Shown here in pieces: positions 42,691-52,025 of a stretch of DNA of 64,000 nucleotides (position 1 is its first letter; each line of letters starts with the position of its first letter). The notes beneath the pieces were generated by a model. It had not been told where the DNA came from. It saw only the letters and a list, made by a program, of their open reading frames with translations, and did not search any database. The DNA is from Oscillospiraceae bacterium (GTDB taxonomy: Bacteria > Bacillota > Clostridia > Oscillospirales > Oscillospiraceae). The stretch is from contig JAFRDM010000021.1 in assembly GCA_017403885.1 (NCBI GenBank), positions 16,139 through 80,138 of the forward strand, read 5' to 3'. The position numbers were made by a program, and so were the translations under genes.

Positions 42691-45600
42691 TTATTCCTCG
42701 TCTATCGTTTTCTGCGCGCTCTCAAGATCGAGCTCGATCACGCTCGAAACGCCCTTTTCCTGCATCGTCACGCCGTAGAGCATGTCGGCGGCCTCCATCG
42801 TGCCGCGGCGGTGCGTGATGACCAGGAACTGCGTCTTGTCCGACATGCGGCGCAGATAATCGGCGAAGCGATTTACGTTCGCCTCGTCCAGCGCGGCCTC
42901 GATCTCGTCCATCACGCAGAAGGGCGTGGGACGCACCTTCAGGATCGCGAAGTACAGCGCGATCGCCACAAAAGCCATCTCGCCGCCGGAAAGCAGGCTG
43001 ATCGTCGTGATCGCCTTGCCGGGCGGCTGCACGCGGATCTCAATGCCGCAGCCGAGCACGTCGTTTTCATCCTCCAGCTCCAGCGAAGCCCGTCCACCGC
43101 CGAAAAGCTCGCGGAAGGTCCTGCCGAAGGCCTCGTCGATCGCGCGGAACTGCGTAAGAAAGACGTCCTTCATCTCGCCGGTCACGTCCCGGATGATGAC
43201 GAGCAGCTCCTTCTTCGCCTTCTCCACGTCGTCACGCTGGCCCGTGAGAAACTCATATCGCTCGCTGACGCGCTTGAATTCCTCGATCGCGCCGAGGTTC
43301 GGCGTGCCGAGAGCGGAGATCTCACGCCGCAGCTCGGCGATGGCGCGGTTTTCCTTTACCATCGACTCGACCGGCCGGCGCAGCGCGTTCGCCGCGCTGT
43401 GACTGAGCTCGTAATTATCCCAGAGCCGGTCGAGGATCTGCTTTTCCTCCATGTCGGCGGAGAGCTTTTTCTGTTCGATCTTCGCACACTGCCGCTCCAG
43501 CGAGATCAGCTCGGCGTTGCGTTCCTGCGTCTCCTTTTCGGCGCGGCTGCGCTTTCCCTCCAGCTCCAGTCTGCGGCCGGTGATCTCAGCGATCTCGGCG
43601 CGGATGCCGGCGATCCTGTCCGCGATCGCGTCGAGCGTCCGTCTCTTTTCGGCCAGCTTGTCCTCCATCGAACGGATGAGCGTCTCGCTGTCCTCGGCGG
43701 CGCGGCGGCGCGCTTCGCTGTCGCCCGCAATGGCGTCTAACAGGGCCTTCAGTTGGGAGACGCTGTATTCCGTCGCCCGCTTCTCGGCCTCGCGCGAAGA
43801 GCGCGCGCTGCGCTGTTCGGCCTGCTCCTCGAGCGCGCTGTCGAGCTGGAAGCGCATATTGGCGAGCATGGCCTTCGCCCGCTCAAGCTCCGCGGCGCTC
43901 GCTCCGGCCTTCTCCGCGGCGCTGTCGCGCTGACGGCGCAGGGCCTCAAGCTCGTTGGCGCGTGAGAGGATGCCGCTGGTCTTCGCGCTGCTGCCGCCGG
44001 TCATCGAGCCGCCCGGATTGATGATCTGGCCGTCCAGCGTTACGATGCGCAGACGGTTTCCGCTTCCCTTCGCCATGCGTACGGCGTCGGTAAGCGTCTC
44101 GGCGACCACGGTACGGCCGAGCAGGTTTTCAAAGATGTTCCTGTATTTCTCCTCAAAGCTGACAAGATCGAAGGCCACGCCGACAAAGCCCGGGTCGTTC
44201 ACGGGCGCGTCGCGCATCACGCTGCCCCGGATCGTGTCGATGGGCAGGAAGGTCGCGCGGCCGGCGTCGCGGCGCTTGAGGAATTCGATGGCATTTTTGC
44301 CGTCGTCCTGCGTGTCCACGACGATGTGCTGCGCCGCGGCGCCGAGCGCCGTCTCGATCGCGAGCGCGCACTCTTTGTCCGCACGCACAAGATTGGCCGC
44401 CGGACCGTGGACGCCCCTGAGCGTTCCTCTCTCCGCCTCGCGCATGACGCTGCGCACGGCGCCGGAGAAGCCCTCGTAGCTCTTTTCCATTTCCTCGAGC
44501 ATCGCAATGCGCGACTCGGCGCTTTTGAGCTCGACCGAAAGGCGGTTCGCCCGCTCGGTCAGGTCGCCCAGCATGCTCTCGCGGCCTTTGAGCTTGATGC
44601 GGCAGCCCTCGATGACGTTGTTTGTCGACCGCTCGCTCTCGGCGGCCTTTTCCAGCTCGCCGTCGATCGCGGCGATGCGCTTTTCATTCTCGTCGATCTG
44701 GGAGCGCAGCTCCCGCGCGCGCTCTCTCTGGCGCTCCATATCCTCCTGCAGCCGCGCAGCGGCGGCGCGGGTGCTTTCGATATTCGCGCGGATGACCGCG
44801 GCGGCAGACTCGCATTCGCTCTGCTCGCTCTCGGCCGAAGCCAGCCGCTCGCGCGCCTGCTCGGTCTCGACGTCCTTTTGGTGCATGCGCTCGGTGATGC
44901 TCCCGGAGGAGGCGTAGAGCGCCTCGAGCCGCGCGCGCGCCTCCTCGAGGCTGCGCGTGATCTGCTCGTATTCAAGGTTCACGTTCTCGGCCTGCGCGTG
45001 CAGTTTTTCGAGCGTGGTCATCCAAACGGAGACCTCGCGCACCTTCAGTTCCTCGCGGAGCACGAGAAAGCGCTGCGCCGTTTCCGACTGCTGCCTGAGC
45101 GGACCGACCTGCATTTCCAGCTCTTCGATCTTGTCGTTGATGCGCAGAAGATTTTCTTCCGTGCGTTCGAGCTTGCGCTCCGCCTCCTCCTTGCGGTACC
45201 GGAAGCGGGAGATACCGGCCGCTTCCTCGAAGACCTCGCGGCGGTCGGTGCTCTTGGTCGAGACGATCTCGGCGATGCGGCCCTGTCCGATGATGGAATA
45301 GCCGTCGCGGCCGAGACCCGTGTCCATCAGAAGGCTGTGGATATCCTTGAGACGCACGCTCTCGCGGTTGATAAAATACTCGCTCTCGCCGCTGCGGTAA
45401 TAGCGGCGGGTGAGCATGACCTCGCTCGAGTCGCTCTCGAAGATGTGCGCGGAGTTGTCGATGATGAGAGAGACCTGCGCGTAGCCGAGCTTGCTGCGCT
45501 TCTCGGTGCCGCCGAAGATCACGTCTTCCATTTTGCTTCCGCGCAGCGCCTTTGTGCGCTGTTCGCCCATGACCCACAGGACGGCGTCGGAAATGTTGGA

Positions 45601-45711
45601 CTTGCCCGCACCGTTGGGGCCGACGATGGCGGTGATATTCTTTTCAAAGCTCAGGCGCGTCTTGTCCGGGAAGGATTTGAAGCCCTGGATCTCAAGTGCT
45701 TTTAAATACAA
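42691..45711 (-). CDS. smc: Chromosome segregation protein SMC, short-armed
   Basis: Condensin ATPase, 1006 residues from the TTG at 45709-45711 (GAGG 8 bases upstream), matching the usual YLKALEIQGFKSFPDKT opening. Walker A is IVGPNGAGKSN, the signature LLSGGEMAFVAIAL (family LSGGERAL; Met-Ala-Phe is a variant), Walker B FCVMDEIEAALD, and the hinge lies at about 411-580 (LRGVHGPAANLV to PGGSMTGG). SMC proteins usually have about 1180 residues. Here both coiled-coil arms are short, about 245 and 270 residues, so the rod is reduced almost equally on both sides and the fold should still close. Upstream gene: radical SAM protein; downstream: ftsY. Confidence 0.94.
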   Translation of the reverse strand: MYLKALEIQGFKSFPDKTRLSFEKNITAIVGPNGAGKSNISDAVLWVMGEQRTKALRGSKMEDVIFGGTEKRSKLGYAQVSLIIDNSAHIFESDSSEVMLTRRYYRSGESEYFINRESVRLKDIHSLLMDTGLGRDGYSIIGQGRIAEIVSTKSTDRREVFEEAAGISRFRYRKEEAERKLERTEENLLRINDKIEELEMQVGPLRQQSETAQRFLVLREELKVREVSVWMTTLEKLHAQAENVNLEYEQITRSLEEARARLEALYASSGSITERMHQKDVETEQARERLASAESEQSECESAAAVIRANIESTRAAAARLQEDMERQRERARELRSQIDENEKRIAAIDGELEKAAESERSTNNVIEGCRIKLKGRESMLGDLTERANRLSVELKSAESRIAMLEEMEKSYEGFSGAVRSVMREAERGTLRGVHGPAANLVRADKECALAIETALGAAAQHIVVDTQDDGKNAIEFLKRRDAGRATFLPIDTIRGSVMRDAPVNDPGFVGVAFDLVSFEEKYRNIFENLLGRTVVAETLTDAVRMAKGSGNRLRIVTLDGQIINPGGSMTGGSSAKTSGILSRANELEALRRQRDSAAEKAGASAAELERAKAMLANMRFQLDSALEEQAEQRSARSSREAEKRATEYSVSQLKALLDAIAGDSEARRRAAEDSETLIRSMEDKLAEKRRTLDAIADRIAGIRAEIAEITGRRLELEGKRSRAEKETQERNAELISLERQCAKIEQKKLSADMEEKQILDRLWDNYELSHSAANALRRPVESMVKENRAIAELRREISALGTPNLGAIEEFKRVSERYEFLTGQRDDVEKAKKELLVIIRDVTGEMKDVFLTQFRAIDEAFGRTFRELFGGGRASLELEDENDVLGCGIEIRVQPPGKAITTISLLSGGEMAFVAIALYFAILKVRPTPFCVMDEIEAALDEANVNRFADYLRRMSDKTQFLVITHRRGTMEAADMLYGVTMQEKGVSSVIELDLESAQKTIDEE

Positions 45712-45752
45712 GTGCCGTACCTCGCCCAAATCAAACTAACTGTATGATTATA

Positions 45753-46781
45753 TTATATTTCTTCGCCGTTTTCAACGGATAAGAGAATGATTTCTCCCTC
45801 TTTTACGGCCGCGGGGACGATTTTTATCTCCTCGAGCCCATATTCGCGGCACAGACGCTGCAGGTTTTCCCGCTTCTGCCCGATCGCCTGCGAGAGCGAG
45901 CGCTCCGCCGTGCCGAGCAGGACGCGGCCGCCCCGCGGCGTTCCCGCAAGCAGCGCGCGCATTTTCTCCAGCAAGATCCGCGCCCTGACCAGCTCGCCGA
46001 GCGCGGGATGATAGGCGCCGCCCGCGGCCTCTCCCCCGGAGAGCTCCTCCGTCGGGTTAAGCCCGAGACGGATGACGGGGATCCCCGCTTCCTCAAACAG
46101 AGGCACAAGCTTTGCGCACACGCGCACGGCGTCCTCGGTCGAATGCTCGCGATACGCGCCCTGTTTCCACAGCCTCCAAAGCTCCGTATCCCGGACGATC
46201 ACCGTCGGATAGATCCGCACGCCGTCCGGCTGCAGGGCGATGAGCTTTTTCGCTGTTTCCGCGTCCTTCTCATCGCTGTCGCCGGGCAGGCCGGTCATCA
46301 TCTGCAGGATCAGGCGGAAGCCCGCCGCCTTGACAGCTCGCGCCGAGCGCTCCACATCCCCGGCTGTGTGACCGCGGCCGGAAAGGCGCAGCACCTCCCC
46401 GTCCATCGACTGGGCGCCGAGCTCGACGGTCTCCACGCCGAAGCGGCGCAGCCGCGTCAGCACCTCGTCGTCGATCGCGTCCGGGCGGGTGGAAAGCCGG
46501 ATCGCGTCGAGCTCTCCGCGTGCGATCGCCTCCGCCGCCGCGGCGAGGAGCTCTTCCTGCCTGTCGGCCGGGATGGCCGTGAAGCTGCCCCCATAAAACG
46601 CCAGTTGCCGCTTTGCCCCGTTGCGGGGCAAGGCGGCGGCTGTTTTGATCGCTTGTCTGACCGTATCTGCCGTGGCGCTTTCCCCGCTGCCGCTGATGCG
46701 CCGCTGATCGCAGAACACACAGCGGTGCGGGCAGCCGAGATGCGGCACGAACACGGGGATGACACACTCTCTCGCGCTCAT
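45753..46781 (-). CDS. Radical SAM protein, Elp3-like
   Basis: 342 residues with a 4Fe-4S/SAM motif in PHLGCPHRCVFCDQRRISG (CxxxCxxC), then FYGGSFTAIP and LSTRPDAIDDEVL, typical of the elongator-like radical SAM group that lies between rnc and smc in many Clostridia. No C-terminal acetyltransferase domain of Elp3 is present. It probably modifies tRNA or another RNA, but the reaction is unknown. Overlaps rnc by 4 bases. Confidence 0.9.
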   Translation of the reverse strand: MSARECVIPVFVPHLGCPHRCVFCDQRRISGSGESATADTVRQAIKTAAALPRNGAKRQLAFYGGSFTAIPADRQEELLAAAAEAIARGELDAIRLSTRPDAIDDEVLTRLRRFGVETVELGAQSMDGEVLRLSGRGHTAGDVERSARAVKAAGFRLILQMMTGLPGDSDEKDAETAKKLIALQPDGVRIYPTVIVRDTELWRLWKQGAYREHSTEDAVRVCAKLVPLFEEAGIPVIRLGLNPTEELSGGEAAGGAYHPALGELVRARILLEKMRALLAGTPRGGRVLLGTAERSLSQAIGQKRENLQRLCREYGLEEIKIVPAAVKEGEIILLSVENGEEI

Positions 46782-47458
46782 GCTTCCAGTTTTTCCAGCG
46801 CGGCGCGCGCGGCCATCTGCTCGGCCTCTTTTTTTGTTTTTCCGCTGCCCTCGCCGATCGTTTCGCCGTCGACGGACACCGAAAAGGTAAAGGTCTTTTT
46901 ATGATCCGGCCCGCTCTCGCCGATCGGCTCGTAGCTGATCCGGACCTCGCCGCGGCGCTGGACGAATTCCTGCAGCGCCGTCTTGTAGTCGGCGCTGGGG
47001 TGATCCTCTCCGATCTCCGCACCGCTGAGGACCTGCGTCATGATGAACTTCTTCGCCTCGTCCATGCCGCCGTCGAGGTAGATCGCGGCGATGATCGCCT
47101 CGACCATATCGGCCAGGATAGACGCGCGCTCGCGCCCGCCCGTCAGCTCCTCGCCGCGGCCTAAGCGTATGAATTCGCCCAGTCCAAGCGTGAGCGCCGT
47201 TTTGTAAAGGCTGCTCTCGCAGACCAGCTCTGCGCGCAGGCGCGTCATACGCCCCTCCGGCAGAGCGGGCCTACGGGCGTACAGATATTCCGCTGCGGTC
47301 AGGCCCAGAACGGAGTCTCCCAGAAACTCCAGCCGCTCATAGCTCACCACATCCGCGGCATGCCGCTCATTGGCGTAGGAGCTGTGGGTCAGCGCGGTCT
47401 CCAGCAGACGCACGTCACGGAAATGATAGCCGATCCGGCTCTCAAGTGTTTGCTTCAC
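46778..47458 (-). CDS. rnc: Ribonuclease III
   Basis: Double-strand RNA endonuclease, 226 residues from a GTG start behind AGGAG. Catalytic signature ERLEFLGDSVLGL, second acidic site LADMVEAIIAAIYLDGG, and a C-terminal dsRNA-binding domain (DYKTALQEFVQRRGEVRISY to KKEAEQMAARAALEKL). Its start overlaps the plsX end by 17 bases; the acpP gene often found between plsX and rnc is absent. Confidence 0.97.
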   Translation of the reverse strand: MKQTLESRIGYHFRDVRLLETALTHSSYANERHAADVVSYERLEFLGDSVLGLTAAEYLYARRPALPEGRMTRLRAELVCESSLYKTALTLGLGEFIRLGRGEELTGGRERASILADMVEAIIAAIYLDGGMDEAKKFIMTQVLSGAEIGEDHPSADYKTALQEFVQRRGEVRISYEPIGESGPDHKKTFTFSVSVDGETIGEGSGKTKKEAEQMAARAALEKLEA

Positions 47459-48467
47459 TGTCGCTCCTGATCCTCATGTGTTCGATGTTGGCCTTGATAT
47501 CCTCGACTACGCCGGCCTCGACGAAGGCCTTGGCCTGGCGGATCGCGGCAAAGAAACTCGCCGCGTTGGAGGAGCCGTGCGCCTTGATGACCGGGCGGGA
47601 GATGCCGATCAGCGCCGTGCCTCCCACCTCGTTGACGTCCAGCGATTTCTTCATCGCGCCGAGATCGCTCTTGAGCGCCGCGGCGGCCAGCTTATTCTTC
47701 GTATTCTTGTAGAACACGCCCTTGAGCGCGCCCATCATGTATTTGATCACACCTTCGGCCGTCTTCAGCAGGACGTTGCCGGTAAAGCCGTCGGTCACGA
47801 TCACGTCGGCCGCGCCGTCAAAAACGCCGGTGCCCTCGACGTTGCCCACGAAGTTGATCCTGCCCTGCTCGTGCGCCTCGCGCAGCAGCGCGAAGACCTG
47901 ATGCTGCAGCTCGCCGCCCTTGGTATCCTCGGTGCCGACATTCAGCAGCCCGACGCGCGGGTTCTCGCAGCCCATGATCTTCCGGGCGTAGTAGCTGCCC
48001 ATATAGGCAAACTGCAGCAAGTATTCCGCCGTGCACTCGACGTTCGCGCCGCAGTCGATGAGCATTACGCCGTGCTCGCCCGCCGGCAGCACGGGCGCAA
48101 GCGCCGCGCGGCGGATGCCGCGGATACGTTTGACAGTCAGCGTCGCGCCGGTGAGCAGCGCGCCGGTCGAGCCGGCGGAGACCACGGCGTCGCCCCTGCC
48201 CTCGCTGAGAAGACGGAGCGCGACGGCCATGGACGAATCCTTCTTGCGGCGCGTGGCCGTGCTCGGATCGTCCTCCATCGTGACGATCTCGCGCGCGTCG
48301 ACGAGCTCGAAATCGGCTGCGTCCTCCCCTTCCAGGCAGGCTCTGATCTCTTCGATCTTCCCGACGAGCGTGATCTCAACGCCCAGTTCTTTTCTCGCAC
48401 GGACCGCGCCTTTGACGATCTCCTGCGGGGCTTTGTCACCGCCCATGGCGTCTACGATGATCCTCAT
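47442..48467 (-). CDS. plsX: Phosphate acyltransferase PlsX
   Basis: Makes acyl-phosphate from acyl-ACP for phospholipid synthesis, 341 residues. Typical features: MRIIVDAMGGDKAPQEIVKG, MEDDPSTATRRKKDSSM, SAGSTGALLTGATL and IVTDGFTGNVLLKTAEG. Its ATG overlaps the trmFO stop by 4 bases. The partner fapR/fabHD genes are not near. Confidence 0.97.
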   Translation of the reverse strand: MRIIVDAMGGDKAPQEIVKGAVRARKELGVEITLVGKIEEIRACLEGEDAADFELVDAREIVTMEDDPSTATRRKKDSSMAVALRLLSEGRGDAVVSAGSTGALLTGATLTVKRIRGIRRAALAPVLPAGEHGVMLIDCGANVECTAEYLLQFAYMGSYYARKIMGCENPRVGLLNVGTEDTKGGELQHQVFALLREAHEQGRINFVGNVEGTGVFDGAADVIVTDGFTGNVLLKTAEGVIKYMMGALKGVFYKNTKNKLAAAALKSDLGAMKKSLDVNEVGGTALIGISRPVIKAHGSSNAASFFAAIRQAKAFVEAGVVEDIKANIEHMRIRSDSEANT

Positions 48468-49777
48468 GGCTTGAAAATCTCCTTTGAAAGCATTTCCTCT
48501 ATGATTGCAAGCGAACGCTTTGATATTTCCGTATTCTTGTTCCGCTTCCCCTTCACGCGCCGATCGAGCGGCGTGATGAGTCCGAAGTTGATGTTCATGG
48601 GCTGGAAATCGCCCACGCTGCCGCCGGAGACATACAGCGCCAGCGCGCCGATCGCCGTCTCCTGCGGGAAATCCGCGGGGGGAAGCCCCAGAGCGCGCGC
48701 CGCCGTCTCGACGCCGACGAGCATGCCCGAGGCCGCCGATTCCACATAGCCCTCCACGCCGGTCATCTGCCCGGCAAAGCTGATGCGCGGATCCGATCTG
48801 AGCCGGTAATAGCGGTCGAGCAGCCTGGGGCTGTTGAGATAGGTGTTGCGGTGCATCACTCCGTAGCGGACAAACTCCGCCTCCCGCAGCGCAGGGATCA
48901 TCGAGAACACGCGCTTCTGCTCGCCCCAGGTAAGATGCGTCTGAAAGCCGACGAGGTTGTAAAGCGTCCCCTCGGCGTTGTCGCGCCGCAGCTGCACCAC
49001 GGCGTAGTTGTTCCTTCCCGTGCGCGGATCGATCAGTCCCACGGGCTTGAGCGGGCCGTAGCGCAGCGTATCCTCGCCGCGGCGGGCCATCACCTCGACG
49101 GGCATGCAGCCCTCGAAAACCGCGCCGTCGTCAAAGCCGTGCACCGGCGCTTCCTTCGCGCCGGCAAGCTCCTTCACAAAGGCGAGATACTCTTCCCTCG
49201 TCATCGGGCAGTTTACATAATCTGCTGTTCCCTTGTCGTAGCGCGAGGCGAAGAAGGCGCTGTCCATATCCACGCTCTCAAGCGTGACGATGGGCGCGAC
49301 GGCGTCGTAAAAGTGCAGGTCGCTCTCCGGGCAGAGCGCGGCGATCTTCTCCGCGATAGCATTGGAGGACAGCGGACCGGTCGCGATCACGACCTCGCCG
49401 GACGGGATCTCCGTGGCCTCGGCGCGGACGACCTCGATCATGGGGTGAGCGCACAGCCGCTCGGTGATCGTACGCGAAAAGCCCTCGCGGTCCACAGCCA
49501 GCGCGCCGCCCGCGGCCACGCGGTTTTCATCCGCGCTCTCCATAATGAGCGAACCCAGCGCGCGCATCTCGGCCTTCAGGAGGCCGACGGCGTTGGACAA
49601 CTCGTCGCTCCTGAGAGAATTGGAGCACACCAGCTCGGCAAAGCCGTCGGAAACGTGGGCCGGCGTTTTCTTTTCCGGCTTCATCTCCACGAGACGGACG
49701 GGGATATTCCGTTTTGCAAGCTGCCAGGCGCATTCGCTGCCGGCCAGGCCCGCGCCGAGCACGGTGACTTGTTCCAT
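48464..49777 (-). CDS. trmFO: Methylenetetrahydrofolate-tRNA-(uracil-5)-methyltransferase TrmFO
   Basis: Folate/FAD-dependent enzyme forming m5U54 in tRNA, 437 residues. FAD site VLGAGLAGSECAWQLA, then ELVCSNSLRSDELSNAVGLL, IATGPLSSNAIAEKI and INFGLITPL near the end. The order topA-trmFO is conserved in Firmicutes; only one base separates the two genes. Confidence 0.97.
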   Translation of the reverse strand: MEQVTVLGAGLAGSECAWQLAKRNIPVRLVEMKPEKKTPAHVSDGFAELVCSNSLRSDELSNAVGLLKAEMRALGSLIMESADENRVAAGGALAVDREGFSRTITERLCAHPMIEVVRAEATEIPSGEVVIATGPLSSNAIAEKIAALCPESDLHFYDAVAPIVTLESVDMDSAFFASRYDKGTADYVNCPMTREEYLAFVKELAGAKEAPVHGFDDGAVFEGCMPVEVMARRGEDTLRYGPLKPVGLIDPRTGRNNYAVVQLRRDNAEGTLYNLVGFQTHLTWGEQKRVFSMIPALREAEFVRYGVMHRNTYLNSPRLLDRYYRLRSDPRISFAGQMTGVEGYVESAASGMLVGVETAARALGLPPADFPQETAIGALALYVSGGSVGDFQPMNINFGLITPLDRRVKGKRNKNTEISKRSLAIIEEMLSKEIFKP

Positions 49778-49778
49778 C

Positions 49779-52016
49779 TTATTCCTCGGTCTTTTTGGTT
49801 TTCTTCGCGCTTGTTTTCTTTGCGGCGGTCTTTTTCGCCGCCGTCTTCTTCCCGGGCGCGGCTTTCGCTTCGCTCTTCTTCGCGGCGCTCTTTTTCGCGG
49901 GCGTCTTTTTCTTGTAGCTCCGCTTTTCCTCGGGGACGAAGTTCGCGCAGTCCTCGTTGATGCAGAAGCTCTTGAGCGGACCGCGGCCTGCGCGCTTGAA
50001 CATCGTTTTGCCGCAGACGGGACAGACGTCCTTGGTCGGCACGTCCCAGGTGATGAAGCCGCAGTCTGTGCCGCGCTCGCAGGCGTAAAAGACGTAGCCC
50101 TTCTTGCTGGTGCGCTTTAAGATCTTGCCTCCGCATTTGGGGCATTTGCCGGGCATCTCGACGACGATGGGCTTGGTAAAGGTGCACTCCGGGAAGCCGG
50201 GGCAGGCCAGGAAATAGCCGAAACGACCCTTCTTGATGACCATGCGGCGTCCGCATACGTCGCAGATCTCGTCGCTCTCGATATCCGGCACCTTGATGCG
50301 CACGCCGTCCATGGCTTCCTCGGCGGCGCTCATCTCTTTTTCAAAGTTTTCATAGAAGCCGCCCAGCACTTTGCGCCAGTCGGCCTTGCCGCTCTCGATC
50401 TCGTCGAGCTCGCTTTCCATCTGGTTGGTGAACTTCAGATCGACGATGTCGCCGAAATGCTCCTTCATCAGCTCCGTCACCACCTCGCCGAGCGGCGTGG
50501 GGCGGAGATACTTTCCTTCCTTGATCACGTAATCGCGCGAGGTGATGGCCGTGATCGTGGGCGCATAGGTCGACGGACGGCCGATGCCCTTTTCCTCCAT
50601 CGCCCGGATGAGCGTTGCCTCGGTATAACGGGCAGGCGGCTGGGTGAACTGCTGCTGCGGCGTCATCTTTTCAAGATAGACCCTCTCGCCCTCCCTGAGC
50701 GCGGGCAGCGGGCTTTCCGTCTCGGCGCCGTCGTCGTCGCGCGCTTCCTCGTAGACGGCGGTATAGCCGGGGAATTTGAGTTCGGAATAATAGGCGTGGA
50801 AGCTGTAGCCGGCGGAAACGACTTCCACGGCGACGTTGTCGTAGACGGCGTTGGCCATCTGGCTGGCCGTGAAGCGGCCCCAGATCAGGCGGTAGAGCCG
50901 GTACTGCTCCTGCGTCAGATCCTTGCGCACGACCTCCGGCGAGAGATCGACGTAGGTGGGGCGGATCGCCTCATGCGCGTCCTGCGCGCCGGCTTTGCTC
51001 TTATAGCGGCGCGGCGAGCCGGGATAGTACGCCTCGCCGTAGCGTTCGGTGATGAAGCTTCTGGCCGCGGAGAGCGCCTCTTCCGAGAGGCGCAGCGAAT
51101 CGGTCCTCATATAGGTGATCAGACCGATCGTGCCGTGGCCGCTGATCTCCACGCCCTCGTACAGCTGCTGGGCGATGGACATCGTTCGGCGCGGCGTCAT
51201 GGCCAGACGGCGCGAGGCCTCCTGCTGCAGCGTGGACGTGATGAAGGGCGGCGCGGGGCTCTTCTGCTTTTCGCCGCGCTTGACTGAACGGATGATGAAG
51301 GGCTCGTCCTGCGTCGCTGTGATCACGGCTTTGACCTCATCCTCGTTTTTCAGCTCGGTCTTTTTATCGCCCTTGCCGTAAAAACGCGCGGTGAACCTGC
51401 CGTTGCCCTCTTCACAGTCCAGCAGCGCGTCGAGCAGCCAGAATTCCTCGCTCACGAAATCGCGGATCTCCTGCTCCCGGTCGACGACCATGCGCGCCGC
51501 GACCGACTGCACGCGCCCGGCGGACAGACCGGCTTTGACCTTCTTCCACAGCAGCGGCGAGATCTTGTAGCCCACGATCCTGTCGAGGATACGGCGCGCC
51601 TGCTGCGCGTCCACCAGGTCGCCGTCGATCGCGCGGGGATGCTCGATGCTCTCTGTCACGACCTTTTTCGTGATCTCGTTGAAGGTCACGCGGCGGGCCT
51701 TTTTGTCGTCGAGCTCCAGAAGCTCCTTGAGATGCCAGGAGATCGCCTCTCCCTCGCGGTCGGGGTCCGTCGCGAGATAGACCGTTCCGGCGCTTTTTGC
51801 GTCCTTTTTCAGCTCGGCGATCAGATCCTTTTTATCCTTCACCGGGATATACTCGGGTTCAAAGCCCTTTTCTATGTCAACGCCCAGCTTGCTCTTCGGC
51901 AGATCCCTCAGATGTCCCATGGACGCTTTTACCTTATACTGGCCGCCGAGATACTTCTCGATGGTCTTTGCCTTCGCCGGAGATTCGACGATCACAAGGT
52001 CTTTTCCTCTTGCCAT
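49779..52016 (-). CDS. topA: DNA topoisomerase I with basic Lys/Ala tail
   Basis: Relaxes negative supercoils, 745 residues. Toprim domain VIVESPAKAKTIEKYLGG and ATDPDREGEAISWHL; catalytic Tyr in GLITYMRTDSLRLS. Three C-terminal zinc fingers: CDVCGRRM..., CPKCGGKI..., CPVCGKTM..., with their second Cys pairs. After the last finger comes a roughly 45-residue tail of Lys-Ala-rich near-repeats (AAKKTAAKKTSAKKTKK), histone-H1-like, probably for DNA or RNA polymerase contact. Follows dprA by 9 bases. Confidence 0.97.
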   Translation of the reverse strand: MARGKDLVIVESPAKAKTIEKYLGGQYKVKASMGHLRDLPKSKLGVDIEKGFEPEYIPVKDKKDLIAELKKDAKSAGTVYLATDPDREGEAISWHLKELLELDDKKARRVTFNEITKKVVTESIEHPRAIDGDLVDAQQARRILDRIVGYKISPLLWKKVKAGLSAGRVQSVAARMVVDREQEIRDFVSEEFWLLDALLDCEEGNGRFTARFYGKGDKKTELKNEDEVKAVITATQDEPFIIRSVKRGEKQKSPAPPFITSTLQQEASRRLAMTPRRTMSIAQQLYEGVEISGHGTIGLITYMRTDSLRLSEEALSAARSFITERYGEAYYPGSPRRYKSKAGAQDAHEAIRPTYVDLSPEVVRKDLTQEQYRLYRLIWGRFTASQMANAVYDNVAVEVVSAGYSFHAYYSELKFPGYTAVYEEARDDDGAETESPLPALREGERVYLEKMTPQQQFTQPPARYTEATLIRAMEEKGIGRPSTYAPTITAITSRDYVIKEGKYLRPTPLGEVVTELMKEHFGDIVDLKFTNQMESELDEIESGKADWRKVLGGFYENFEKEMSAAEEAMDGVRIKVPDIESDEICDVCGRRMVIKKGRFGYFLACPGFPECTFTKPIVVEMPGKCPKCGGKILKRTSKKGYVFYACERGTDCGFITWDVPTKDVCPVCGKTMFKRAGRGPLKSFCINEDCANFVPEEKRSYKKKTPAKKSAAKKSEAKAAPGKKTAAKKTAAKKTSAKKTKKTEE

Positions 52017-52025
52017 ACCCGTTCC

